NCBI GenBank assembly: GCA_025360815.1
Contig: JANYBL010000085.1
Location: forward strand, 1 to 45,029
DNA length: 45,029 bases
From: Burkholderiales bacterium
Lineage (GTDB): Bacteria > Pseudomonadota > Gammaproteobacteria > Burkholderiales > Usitatibacteraceae
Reading direction: 5' to 3'
In this document: positions 35,696 through 44,799 of the stretch, one piece after another
Numbering within the stretch: the first letter of the stretch is position 1
Layout of the letters: each line of letters starts with the position of its first letter
Translations under genes and position numbers: made by a program
Notes under the pieces: generated by a model
Told to the model about the DNA's origin: nothing
The model's input: only the letters and a program-made list of their open reading frames with translations
Database searches by the model: none

Positions 35696-36354
35696 TTTCA
35701 AACTCTATCCGGGTCTTCATTGTTGACGATCATCCGCTTGTCCGCGAGTGGTTGGGCAATTTACTGAGACTGGAAAATGACATCGAAGTGGTAGGCGAAG
35801 CCGGCGAAGCTGACGCAGCATTAGCAGCGATGCTGGACAACTTGATTGACGTGGCCGTGATTGACCTCTCGCTAAAGCGAGGTTCAGGGTTGGATCTCAT
35901 TAAAACGCTGCAAACGGAACGGCACACAAAAATAAATACGTTGGTCTTGTCAATGCATGAAGAAATTGGCGACGTGAAAAGAGCGCTGAAGGCAGGCGCA
36001 CGCGGCTATGTAATGAAGCGTGAATCAACGAGCCAAATTGTTAATGCTATTCGTCAAGTCGCTGCAGGAAAGATATTTCTAGCACCGGATTTAGAGGCAC
36101 GGCTCGCCGAGAGCGCTGCCCTCTACGCACCCATTATTGGAGCCCTAGGGGTCGATGTGTTGAGTGATCGTGAACTCGATGTTTTTCGTCGTATCGGTTT
36201 AGGCCATTCTACTCGACGTATCGCAGATGATTTGGGTATCGGACAAAAAACGATTCAGACTTATTGTGCCCGCATTAAGGAAAAGCTCGGGCTAAACGAC
36301 GGGGCGGAGCTGTTGCGTAGCGCCGTGCAAGCTCATGAACAGGGGCGAATTTAA
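35692..36354 (+). CDS. LuxR/NarL-type response regulator
   Basis: The 220 residues form a receiver domain with the acid pair VDDH, phosphorylation site Asp58 in DVAVIDLSLKRG, and Lys near 106, and a C-terminal helix-turn-helix (about 155-215) with VLSDRELDVFRRI and TIQTYCARIKEKLGL. The frame has no ATG at its beginning; the TTG at 35692, overlapping the kinase stop (TTGA), is the likely start. It is the cognate partner of the kinase. Its target is probably the czcCBA genes that begin about 80 bases downstream. Confidence 0.93.
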   Translation: MISNSIRVFIVDDHPLVREWLGNLLRLENDIEVVGEAGEADAALAAMLDNLIDVAVIDLSLKRGSGLDLIKTLQTERHTKINTLVLSMHEEIGDVKRALKAGARGYVMKRESTSQIVNAIRQVAAGKIFLAPDLEARLAESAALYAPIIGALGVDVLSDRELDVFRRIGLGHSTRRIADDLGIGQKTIQTYCARIKEKLGLNDGAELLRSAVQAHEQGRI

Positions 36355-36433
36355 CAGGCCTAATAGCCTCATAGTGTTTGCTGTAGGGTATTGCCGGACA
36401 GATTTTTCGGGATCAACACGTTACTCTTCTGTA

Positions 36434-37813
36434 ATGAAAAATTTTGTTTGTTTCACCTTAGTTGTGCTTCGTTTTATGCTGAAAGTGATCGTAGCGATAG
36501 CCGTTTGGTTAATTGCCTTTGCGAGCCTCACCACACAGGCGAAAGCAACAGAGATTTGCCCACCGTTACCGCCAATTTCAACCGACAAAGTTAGCCTAAA
36601 TCTTAAGATGGCTGAGTCACGTTTGATCGCGTGCAACCGCGATGTTTTGGTTTCCCAACGCGCAGTCGAAGCTGCTGAAGCAGATCGTATAACAGCAGGC
36701 CAACGTCCTAATCCCAATCTGACGGTGGGCGCTTCCAATATCAATCCCCGCGTAGGAATTGGCGCAGGTGGCATACAGGATAAAACGATTGATAGCTCGC
36801 TACGTGTGGATCAGCTTGTTGAACGCGGCGGCAAGGGCGCGCTCAGAGAGAGCCAAGCCGATGCGCTCATCAACGCGGCGCGAGCAGACTTGCAGGATGT
36901 TATTCGTCAGCAACGCTTGGCTCTGCGCCAGAATTATTTTGAACTTTTGTTTCAGCAATCACGCATCAATATGCAGCAAGAGTTTGTGGGCTTCGCAAAC
37001 GCCAGCCTGACTGCAGTTGAGCGCAAACTAGAGGCTGGCGATATTGCCGCCAACGAAGCAAATCGTTTCCGTCTCGATAACGCGCGCGCACAAAACGAAC
37101 TACGCCAAGCTGAATCTGATTTACGCAAGGCTGCTCTTGAGTTGGCCAAATCTATCGGGGCAGAAGCAGCAGCATTCAACATCAGCGCGCAAACATTCCA
37201 GATACCGAGCAGTGATAGCGCAAAAAATCCGTCCGATGTGGGGCGGCGTGCCGATTTGATTGCCGCTGCGAATCGAATTGAGGCGGCCGAAGCGGCACGT
37301 GCGCTGGCGGCAAGCATCGCGACGCGCGACGTCACGTTAAGCGCGCAGTTTGATCGATGGCCTGCGTCTGCTGCTAATCCGCAAGGAACTGGGAACTCGT
37401 TTAGTGTGTACTTTTCGATTCCGCTATCAGTTAGACACGCAAATGAAGGCGAAATAAAGCGTGCGGCAACTGACCTTTTGACGGCGCGCGATGCGTTGGT
37501 GCGCCTTCAGGCACAGGCGAGTGCCGAATACTTGCTGAATCTTGAAGGTTGGCGAGCCGCTATCAGTCGTGTTGCACGCATTGAGCGCGATATCCTGCCA
37601 CTGGCTCGCGAAGTGGCCAAGGCTGCTGAGTTCGCTTATGGTAAAGGCGCTACCAGTGTGCTGGACTTGCTGGATGCGCGCCGCACGCTTAAACAGATTG
37701 AGCTGGATGCGGCGCAGGCCAATGCTGACTCCGGCAAGGCATGGGCGCAGTGGTCGGCAAGTACTGAAATGATGAATGAAACAGTTGAACCAATGATGGG
37801 CGCAAGAAAATGA
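36434..37813 (+). CDS. czcC: CzcC/TolC-type outer-membrane channel of heavy-metal efflux
   Basis: This is the outer-membrane factor of a tripartite RND pump. From the ATG at 36434 it has 459 residues; the frame is open to 36335, inside the regulator gene, and an ATG at 36476 is another candidate. A signal peptide ends near TQAKATE. Two outer-membrane efflux protein repeats follow, with typical long helices: SQRAVEAAEADRITAGQRPNPNLTVG in the first, and AAEFAYGKGATSVLDLLDARRTL in the second. The stop overlaps the czcB start (ATGA). Confidence 0.92.
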   Translation: MKNFVCFTLVVLRFMLKVIVAIAVWLIAFASLTTQAKATEICPPLPPISTDKVSLNLKMAESRLIACNRDVLVSQRAVEAAEADRITAGQRPNPNLTVGASNINPRVGIGAGGIQDKTIDSSLRVDQLVERGGKGALRESQADALINAARADLQDVIRQQRLALRQNYFELLFQQSRINMQQEFVGFANASLTAVERKLEAGDIAANEANRFRLDNARAQNELRQAESDLRKAALELAKSIGAEAAAFNISAQTFQIPSSDSAKNPSDVGRRADLIAAANRIEAAEAARALAASIATRDVTLSAQFDRWPASAANPQGTGNSFSVYFSIPLSVRHANEGEIKRAATDLLTARDALVRLQAQASAEYLLNLEGWRAAISRVARIERDILPLAREVAKAAEFAYGKGATSVLDLLDARRTLKQIELDAAQANADSGKAWAQWSASTEMMNETVEPMMGARK

Positions 37814-39051
37814 ATAATGAAAACTATCAAATTATGATTTGCAGTATTTTTGCTGGCTTCTGCTTATTTGCAGCGGGCTGTGGGCATGAAACCGATGCGC
37901 CGGAAGAAGCAAAACCTAGTGTGGTGGGCGATATCATTACTTTTCCCGTAACGAGTGCAGCACTTAAAAACATTGAGGTAGCGAAAGTCATCGCACCACA
38001 GGAACGTGAGTTGAACATTCCGGGTCGATTGGTGTGGGATGAAGATCGTACCGTTCGAGTATTCACGCCCTTCGCCGGGCGCGTGAGCAAGCTCATCGCC
38101 AATGTGGGTGATCAAGTTGTGCAGGGGCAAGTGTTGTCCGAATTGCAATCGCCTGATTTTGCCATAGCACAAGCCGATGCCCGCAAAGCGCAATCGATGC
38201 TAACGCTATCCAAACAAGTATTAAGCCGTGTCAAGGAACTAGCTGCTAATGGTATTGCGGCGGTAAAAGACTTACAGCAAAGCGAAGCAGATTTTGCAAA
38301 CGCTACAGCCGAAGCCAATCGTGCACAAACACGTTTAAAAATTTACGGGAATAGCCAAAACGTAGATCAGCGTTTCAATCTGGTGAGCCCGATAGCAGGT
38401 GTTGTGGTTGAGCGCAATCTCAACCCCGGACAAGAATTGCGTCCCGATCAGCCTGGCGCACCGCAATTTGTTGTCACCAACCCTAGCCGATTATGGGTTC
38501 AATTAGATGCGACCGAGGCGAATCTCAAACAGCTAAAACCCGGCGCCCCCATTACAATTAGTAGTAATCAATACCCGGACGATTCGTTTGCAGGCGAAAT
38601 AAAGCAGATCGCCGATTACATTGATCCGATCTCTCGCACGCTGAAGGTAAGAGGCATTGTGCCCAATCAGGATCGACGACTCAAAGCGGAAATGTTCGTT
38701 AATGCACGCATCACAGTGGCAAAAAGTGAGTATCCATCGGTACCTGAAAAAGCGGTATTTTTAGAGGGGGTTCGGCACTTTGTGTTCGTCAAAACCGGCC
38801 TTGAGAAATTTGCACGGCGCGGCATTACAGTTGCCATGGATTCAACCAATACCATTGCGGCGCAAAACGGGCTGAGAGTTTTAAGCGGTCTTCAGGAGGG
38901 TGATGAAGTGGTGGTGTCAGGTAATTTGTTTATGCAGCAAATGATCGCGTCGGCACAGACTGGTGAAGAAATTTCCAGCAAGACAAGTCAAAATACCGGC
39001 GCACGACCATCAACTACAAATGCGTCAAATGCGAGTAGCGCAAAACCATGA
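37810..39051 (+). CDS. czcB: CzcB-type periplasmic adaptor of heavy-metal efflux
   Basis: The adaptor joins CzcA to CzcC across the periplasm. The 413 residues start with a lipoprotein-type signal (FAAGC, Cys24). Then come a biotinyl-lipoyl half-motif (GRVSKLIANVGDQVVQGQVLSEL), an alpha-hairpin (about 115-178), a second lipoyl half (VSPIAGVVVERNLNPGQEL), a beta-barrel domain, and a membrane-proximal domain near 330-385 (GLRVLSGLQEGDEVVVSG). There is no CzcB-type N-terminal His-rich metal-binding stretch. It overlaps czcC and czcA by four bases each. Confidence 0.93.
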   Translation: MNNENYQIMICSIFAGFCLFAAGCGHETDAPEEAKPSVVGDIITFPVTSAALKNIEVAKVIAPQERELNIPGRLVWDEDRTVRVFTPFAGRVSKLIANVGDQVVQGQVLSELQSPDFAIAQADARKAQSMLTLSKQVLSRVKELAANGIAAVKDLQQSEADFANATAEANRAQTRLKIYGNSQNVDQRFNLVSPIAGVVVERNLNPGQELRPDQPGAPQFVVTNPSRLWVQLDATEANLKQLKPGAPITISSNQYPDDSFAGEIKQIADYIDPISRTLKVRGIVPNQDRRLKAEMFVNARITVAKSEYPSVPEKAVFLEGVRHFVFVKTGLEKFARRGITVAMDSTNTIAAQNGLRVLSGLQEGDEVVVSGNLFMQQMIASAQTGEEISSKTSQNTGARPSTTNASNASSAKP

Positions 39052-42000
39052 TAAATCGCATCATCACTTTTTCGCTCAAGCAACCGTTGTTTGTGCTGCT
39101 GGGCACAGCTTTGTTTGTTGGCGTTGGAATTATAGCGTTTTTAAACTTGCCTGTTGAAGCGTTTCCCGACGTATCAGATATGCAGGCGAATGTGATTGCG
39201 CTATATCCTGGCCGTGCCGCTGAGGAGGTTGAGCGCCAGGTCACGATCCCGATTGAAACAGCGTTGTCGGGAATGCCAAATGCGGTGCGTATGTTTTCTC
39301 ACACTCAATTTGGCCTCTCTTACATCATTCTCACGTTTAACGACAAACCAACTGATCAAATTGTTCGCCAGCAAGTCATTGAGCGGCTTCGGGGGATTGA
39401 TCTGCCGCCGGGCGTAGCGCCTCAGCTGGCACCGCTATCAACGGCCATAGGCGAGATTTTTCGCTTTCGCTTGCGCGGCGATTCCCACACCGCGCAGGAA
39501 CTTCGCACCTTGCAAGATTGGGTAATTGAGAAACAATTGCGGCAGGTGCAAGGCGTAGCCGATTTGGTGACCATGGGCGGAACGCTAAAGCAATATGAAG
39601 TCAATCCCGACCTCGCCAAAATGCGTGACTACAAAGTGACGCTCGCGCAGCTTTTCGGGGCGCTAGAACGCGCGAATTCAAACGCGGGCGGTGGCGCTGT
39701 CACGCAAGGTCGGCAGCAGTTTTTGGTGCGCAGTCTGGGAAGTTTTAAAAGCTCAGCCGATATTACTCAGGTGGTCGTCACCGAAAATAAAGGTACACCA
39801 ATTCTGGTACGCGATATCGCTCAAGTATCGGTGGGCGGTGCGCCACCGCAAGGCCTTGCGGGACAAGACGATGCGGACGACATCGTGAATGGCATCGTGA
39901 TCATGCGTAAAGGCGAAAACCCGTCAACGGTGCTTACCGCGCTGAAGGAAAAAATTGCTTTCATTAACAAATCCATTTTACCAAAGGGGGTTGAAATTGT
40001 TCCCTATTACGACCGTTCGTGGTTGATCGATAAGACGCTCAAAACAGTATTCAGCAATCTCACTGAAGGTGCGATGCTGGTTACGCTCATTCTGTTTTTA
40101 TTCCTGGGAAATCTCCGCGCAGCATTGATTGTTGCAACTGTTATTCCGCTTGCGTTGCTGGCAACATTTTTAGGCCTGACGTTTGTCGGAATTCCGGCGA
40201 ATCTGCTTTCGTTGGGCTCGATGGATTTCGGCATTATTGTGGATGGTGCGGTAATTGTCGTGGAGAACATTGTTTATCGCTTGTCTCTGCTAAAAGAGAG
40301 CGGTGTTACCAATCAAGAGTCTCGCTTTGCTGCGATTCGCGATGCGGTGATGGAGGTCGGCCGACCGACCGTATTTTCGATGATCATTATCATCGCTGCG
40401 CACATTCCAATTTTTACACTGCAACGCCACGAGGGGCGCATTTTCACGCCGATGGCGTGGACGGTGACTTCTGCATTAATTGGTTCACTGGTGTTGTCTC
40501 TGACACTGGTGCCGTTGATGACCTATTTGTTTTTACAGAAGAATGTGCCGCATGGTGATAACCGCCTCGTTTCCAAACTCAAATCCTGGTATTCACCAAT
40601 GTTGTCATGGGCGCTAGCACGACCACGGTGGATTATTGGCTCAGCGTTCGTGGCTCTCGTGCTCAGTTTGGCTGGCGCAACACAAATGGGCAGTGAATTT
40701 TTACCTGAGCTTAATGAAGGCTCCATATGGGTCAACGTAACGCTGCCGCCCTCGGTCTCGCCAAGCGAAGCGCAGGAGCAGGCCAGGGCAATTCGTCGCG
40801 CACTTCACAGCGTACCGGAGGTCAGCACCGCAATTTCCAAAGTCGGACGGCCTGATGACGGCACAGATCCTAAAATTTTTAATGGCGCTGAATTTTTAGT
40901 CGATTTGAAACCTGAAAGCGCATGGCGTCCAGGCAAGACAAAGGAAGGCTTGATCAAAGAGCTGGACGATGCCGTATCAGCGCTGCCCGGTGTTGAACCC
41001 TCATTTTCTCAGCCGATCCGCGACAATGTTTTGGAATCCATATCGCAGATTGACGGCCAGATCGTAATCAAGGTACGTGGCGACGATTTGGATAGCTTAA
41101 TTAGCCATGCTAAACGCATACTCGGCCAAATCTCTGGTGTAAAAGGTGTGGTGCGTGCATTCATTGATCGCAGTGGCACCTTGCCACAATACGTGCTGGA
41201 TATTGATCGGCTGGCAGCGGCACGGTATGGCATTAATATCGGCGATATTCAGGATCTGGTTGAGACCGCATTGGCGGGTAAGGCGACTTCTGAATTATGG
41301 GAAGGCGAAAAGCATTTCAGTGTAGTAGTGCGACTAAAAGAATCAGAACGTGCTTTGCCTAACCTACCCAATTTATTGGTGGCCAGCCCAAACGGTGCGC
41401 AAGTACCGCTATCGCAATTGGCACGTTTCAAAAATATTTCAGGCGCCATGAATATTGCGCGTGAGAATGGTCGCCGCGTTGTCTCTATCGGCGTGTTCAT
41501 TCGTGATCGTGACATGGGCAGCGTAGTGCAAGACATGCAAGCCAAGGTAGGCGAAGTTGGCCCACTAGCGAATGGCGAAGAAGTCACCTGGTCAGGCGAA
41601 TTTGAAAATCAGGAGCGCGCCATGAAGCGGCTTTCGTGGATTGTGCCGCTCTCCATCATGTTGATCTTTCTGCTTCTTTTTGATGCGTTTGGTTCGTTAA
41701 AAAGTGCGCTGCTCATTGTTGCCAATATCCCGTTCGCCTTGATCGGCGGCATCGTGGCGCTGCTTGTTACCGGCATTCCACTTTCTGTTTCTGCTGCAAT
41801 CGGGTTCATCGCACTATTTGGTCAGGCAGTATTGAACGGCGTAGTCATGGTGACGTATTTCAATCAGCTTCGCGATACCGGCATGCCGATTTTAGAAGTG
41901 GTCATGACCGGCTCCATTCAGCGCTTGCGCACGGTATTGATGACGGCGCTGCTGGCCATGTTTGGCTTGTTGCCGATGGCATTGTCAAAAGCGATTGGTG

Positions 42001-42167
42001 CTGAAACTCAACGCCCGCTTGCGGTCGTGGTGATTGGTGGATTGGTATCGGCAACTATTTTGACGCTGATTGTGTTGCCCACTTTGTATTTTTTATTTTT
42101 CGCACGCGCCAAACCAGGCACAGCAACTAGTGCCGGCGAGGCTGCCAAGCTATCTGAGAGCGTATAG
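39048..42167 (+). CDS. czcA: CzcA-type heavy-metal RND efflux pump
   Basis: The 1039-residue pump has 12 transmembrane helices, two large periplasmic loops, and the RND motifs. The TM4 relay residues typical of divalent-cation CzcA proteins are present: Asp393, Asp399 and Glu406 in SMDFGIIVDGAVIVVEN. This argues for zinc, cobalt, cadmium or nickel rather than copper/silver (CusA has a different motif). The N-terminus (FPDVSDMQANVIALYPGRAAEEVE) is typical of heavy-metal RND proteins. The C-terminus ends shortly after TM12. It is the last gene of the operon. Confidence 0.95.
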   Translation: MINRIITFSLKQPLFVLLGTALFVGVGIIAFLNLPVEAFPDVSDMQANVIALYPGRAAEEVERQVTIPIETALSGMPNAVRMFSHTQFGLSYIILTFNDKPTDQIVRQQVIERLRGIDLPPGVAPQLAPLSTAIGEIFRFRLRGDSHTAQELRTLQDWVIEKQLRQVQGVADLVTMGGTLKQYEVNPDLAKMRDYKVTLAQLFGALERANSNAGGGAVTQGRQQFLVRSLGSFKSSADITQVVVTENKGTPILVRDIAQVSVGGAPPQGLAGQDDADDIVNGIVIMRKGENPSTVLTALKEKIAFINKSILPKGVEIVPYYDRSWLIDKTLKTVFSNLTEGAMLVTLILFLFLGNLRAALIVATVIPLALLATFLGLTFVGIPANLLSLGSMDFGIIVDGAVIVVENIVYRLSLLKESGVTNQESRFAAIRDAVMEVGRPTVFSMIIIIAAHIPIFTLQRHEGRIFTPMAWTVTSALIGSLVLSLTLVPLMTYLFLQKNVPHGDNRLVSKLKSWYSPMLSWALARPRWIIGSAFVALVLSLAGATQMGSEFLPELNEGSIWVNVTLPPSVSPSEAQEQARAIRRALHSVPEVSTAISKVGRPDDGTDPKIFNGAEFLVDLKPESAWRPGKTKEGLIKELDDAVSALPGVEPSFSQPIRDNVLESISQIDGQIVIKVRGDDLDSLISHAKRILGQISGVKGVVRAFIDRSGTLPQYVLDIDRLAAARYGINIGDIQDLVETALAGKATSELWEGEKHFSVVVRLKESERALPNLPNLLVASPNGAQVPLSQLARFKNISGAMNIARENGRRVVSIGVFIRDRDMGSVVQDMQAKVGEVGPLANGEEVTWSGEFENQERAMKRLSWIVPLSIMLIFLLLFDAFGSLKSALLIVANIPFALIGGIVALLVTGIPLSVSAAIGFIALFGQAVLNGVVMVTYFNQLRDTGMPILEVVMTGSIQRLRTVLMTALLAMFGLLPMALSKAIGAETQRPLAVVVIGGLVSATILTLIVLPTLYFLFFARAKPGTATSAGEAAKLSESV

Positions 42168-42173
42168 CGCATC

Positions 42174-42365
42174 ATGATTGAGAATAAAATTATCTGTGAA
42201 CTTTGGAAGCTGGGCGAGCCTTATATGTTCGGCCTCGTCGAGAACTAGCTGAAAACAGGCGACAGGATTGTTCCCGCATTGGCTGACGAGCTGCTCATGG
42301 GAAAGCCGCTGCTCTACGCGTGGGTTGCGGCGCTAACAGCAAACAACGTCCCCTTGGCTGGCTAA
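42174..42365 (+). pseudogene. Small gene interrupted by an in-frame amber codon
   Basis: An ATG seven bases after the czcA stop opens a frame of 63 codons with a TAG at codon 25 (42246-42248). Both sides are protein-like and read in one frame: IICELWKLGEPYMFGLVEN, stop, LKTGDRIVPALADELLMG and YAWVAALTANNVPLAG. TAG replacing CAG (Gln) would explain it. I do not recognise the family. It may be a dead gene or a truncated 24-residue peptide. Confidence 0.5.
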
Positions 42366-42490
42366 GGAATATGGCACTTGCCTGACGATTGGCATTTTTT
42401 GGCTCGCTTTTCTGATCATTGCAAACAATAATTACTTGCGGCCAACCTTGTTGGGCAACGTAAACATAACAACTGATATAAAATAAATTG

Positions 42491-42518
42491 TTGTCAATTA
42501 ATTAGTTGTCACTATTTA
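42491..42518 (+). promoter_or_regulatory. Candidate sigma-70 promoter of the porin gene
   Basis: TTGTCA and TATTTA are separated by 16 bases, about 110 bases before the porin start. The -35 box matches 5 of 6 consensus bases and the -10 box 4 of 6. The surrounding sequence is A/T-rich. Confidence 0.35.
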
Positions 42519-42558
42519 TTCATCGTAATGAAGTAATCTGAATTGTGCTGTTCAAGGA

Positions 42559-42590
42559 GCACATTACCAAGCGCATTACCAAGCGCATTT
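42559..42590. repeat. 12-bp tandem duplication
   Basis: GCACATTACCAA is followed by GCGCATTACCAA and a partial GCGCATTT, between the candidate promoter and the porin start. Confidence 0.85.
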
Positions 42591-42625
42591 TCACTCCGCA
42601 TACAGAAGATGGCATACAAAAATAA

Positions 42626-44032
42626 ATGGTGGATAACATAATATCAACGTCGGCGCACGCAGCCGCATGGCTGCTCTTCCCCATCGTCATTAGTGTTGCC
42701 ACCATCGCGCAATCTAGAGCTGTGGCAGCCGAAATGCCGCAAGATACGGCCACTGATAAAGTCGTTGACAACCCTTCAAGCATTGCAGCCATTGCGCAAA
42801 CATGGGACGCAAAATTTCAGTCAACTTATGTGTGGCAATCAAAGCAGCCTTTTTCGGCGGCTTATTCAGGACCCAACAGCCTCTCGACAAATTACGAAAA
42901 AAGCTATTCGTTTACGGCAACAGCTTATTTTGGCGTTCGCTTATGGCGGGACGCTGAGGCTTATCTGAACCCGGAATTAGTGCAAGGCGTGCCGATGTCG
43001 AATCTCGTTGGACTCGGCGGGCTTACCAATGGGGAATTGCAAAAAACAGCAGGCGCTAAACCCAAGCTCTATAACGCGAGATTATTCCTGAGGCAGTCTT
43101 TTGGGCTGGGTAGCGAACACGAAAATGTGGAATCTGATTTTAATCAGTTAGCGGGCAGCAGAAATAAAAACCGCGTCGTCGTAACGATTGGGAATTTTGC
43201 GGTGTCTGATATTTTTGATGCCAATAGTTACGCTCACGATCCACGCACACAATTTCTCAATTGGGGACTACTCACCCACGGCGCTTATGATTTCGCCGCT
43301 GATTCGCGTGGCTATTCATGGGGCGGCGCGGTTGAATATTACGACCAGGATTGGGTCTTTCGTATAGGACGTTTTTTGCAGCCTCGCCAGTCAAACGGTC
43401 TGCCTCTGGATTGGCGATTTTTTATTCATTACGGCGACCAAATAGAAATCGAGCGCAATTATCAATGGGACGTCCTAACCGGAAAAATACGACTGCTCGC
43501 GTTTCGTAACGTTGTTGTCGCGGGCGCGTACCGTGATGCGCTGAATGATGCGGCACAAAGCGGAAATATTCCTGACTTGGGCAATGTGCGTAAACAACAA
43601 ACCAAATATGGCATCGGCGTGAATTGGGAGCAATCGCTAAGCCCAACCCTCGGATTATTTGCCAGAGCCGCTGTTAACAACGGCGCAACTGAAACATATG
43701 CTTTTGCAGAAATAGATCGCTCTTTGTCGATCGGAATAACTGCACGCGGCCAAAATTGGGAGCGACCCGAAGATGTACTGGGCGTTGCACTGGCACAAAA
43801 TTCGCTATCAGCCGCGCATCGCGACTACCTCGCCGCTGGTGGACTCGGTTTCTTTGTAGGCGATGGACAAATCCGTTATAAAACAGAGCAAATTTTTGAA
43901 ACGTATTACAACGTCAACTTGCGCAAAGGCAGTGCGCTTGCGTTTGGCTTTCAGCGAATATTTCATCCTGCTTACAACGCTGATCGCGGGCCAGTATCAG
44001 TTAGCACAGTACGTTTGCATATCGAGTTTTAA
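42626..44032 (+). CDS. OprB-like carbohydrate-selective porin
   Basis: The 468-residue outer-membrane protein has a signal peptide (hydrophobic about 14-28, cleavage near AVAA, residue 35) and an OprB-like barrel. The segments AKFQSTYVWQSKQPFSAAYSG near the start, NPRTQFLNWGLLTHGAYDFAADSRGYSWG-like stretch in the middle (written here with one variable residue), and a RLHIEF end with terminal Phe are typical of this family. Such porins let sugars or other small solutes cross. The next gene is convergent. It may belong to the metal-response cluster by position only. Confidence 0.85.
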   Translation: MVDNIISTSAHAAAWLLFPIVISVATIAQSRAVAAEMPQDTATDKVVDNPSSIAAIAQTWDAKFQSTYVWQSKQPFSAAYSGPNSLSTNYEKSYSFTATAYFGVRLWRDAEAYLNPELVQGVPMSNLVGLGGLTNGELQKTAGAKPKLYNARLFLRQSFGLGSEHENVESDFNQLAGSRNKNRVVVTIGNFAVSDIFDANSYAHDPRTQFLNWGLLTHGAYDFAADSRGYSWGGAVEYYDQDWVFRIGRFLQPRQSNGLPLDWRFFIHYGDQIEIERNYQWDVLTGKIRLLAFRNVVVAGAYRDALNDAAQSGNIPDLGNVRKQQTKYGIGVNWEQSLSPTLGLFARAAVNNGATETYAFAEIDRSLSIGITARGQNWERPEDVLGVALAQNSLSAAHRDYLAAGGLGFFVGDGQIRYKTEQIFETYYNVNLRKGSALAFGFQRIFHPAYNADRGPVSVSTVRLHIEF

Positions 44033-44127
44033 CTACCGTAAATCCTAAGCCGCAAATGATGATTACAGGTTTAGATATATGCCGATATATTGCAGCAATA
44101 GATCCGCTGATTAACTTGTGTTGGACA

Positions 44128-44799
44128 TCAAAAAAGACTGGCCGCAATATTGATTGTCAGCGCGAGCACCGTGGTGTTGAATATAAAAGCAAGCACGCAG
44201 TGAATCATGCCGATACGGCGCATTGGTTTTGAAGAAAATGAAACATCTGCCGTTTGTCCAGACGTGCCAATGACGAAAGCCAAGTAGAGAAAATCACCAT
44301 ACTCAGGATTATTCTCTTCTGGAAATATCAAGCCTCCTGTTTGTTTATCGATGATGGCGACGTAATAGTCGTGCGCATAGTGCAACGCGAACATGATGTG
44401 GGTGAATACCCAAGACGACACGATAGTAAGCACGGCAAGAGCGATATGCGCGTAGCGCAATGTCCCTTTCATATCTTTCACAACGGCTAATTCAGCGACG
44501 ATGGCGGACAAACTGGCTACCGCCGCGAAAATAACAATGACGAGAATGACCGTTTGACCATCATCTTGAGCGCATGCGCGACGCTGCATTTTCGCTTGCG
44601 TAGACCGCATCATCATAGCGCTGGCCAGAAGAATATAAAGACACGCCCCCACGTTCCAGCCAACGATGAGTCGTGTGATTTCCTGCGAGGCCAAACTGGA
44701 AGGCAAAAAAAGTACGACAGCGGCTCCGACGAGCGCGGAGATCACCAGCCGGGGACGCGCTAACATGTTGCGTATAACAAATTGATCACGAAGACTCAT
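44128..44799 (-). CDS. DUF1345 integral membrane protein
   Basis: The 223-residue protein has about five transmembrane helices (about 17-35, 43-63, 82-103, 117-140, 195-220) and the DUF1345 signature segments: IVGWNVGACLYILLA, HIMFALHYAHDYY, and PEYGDFLYLAFVIGTSGQTADV. The function of the family is unknown. It is convergent with the porin gene across about 95 bases, with no obvious terminator. Confidence 0.9.
   Translation of the reverse strand: MSLRDQFVIRNMLARPRLVISALVGAAVVLFLPSSLASQEITRLIVGWNVGACLYILLASAMMMRSTQAKMQRRACAQDDGQTVILVIVIFAAVASLSAIVAELAVVKDMKGTLRYAHIALAVLTIVSSWVFTHIMFALHYAHDYYVAIIDKQTGGLIFPEENNPEYGDFLYLAFVIGTSGQTADVSFSSKPMRRIGMIHCVLAFIFNTTVLALTINIAASLF

Larger units (their letters stand above)
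42366..42625. other. Upstream region of the porin gene
   Basis: About 260 A/T-rich bases. They contain a candidate promoter at 42491-42518 and a 12-base tandem duplication at 42559-42582. No gene is seen. Confidence 0.6.
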
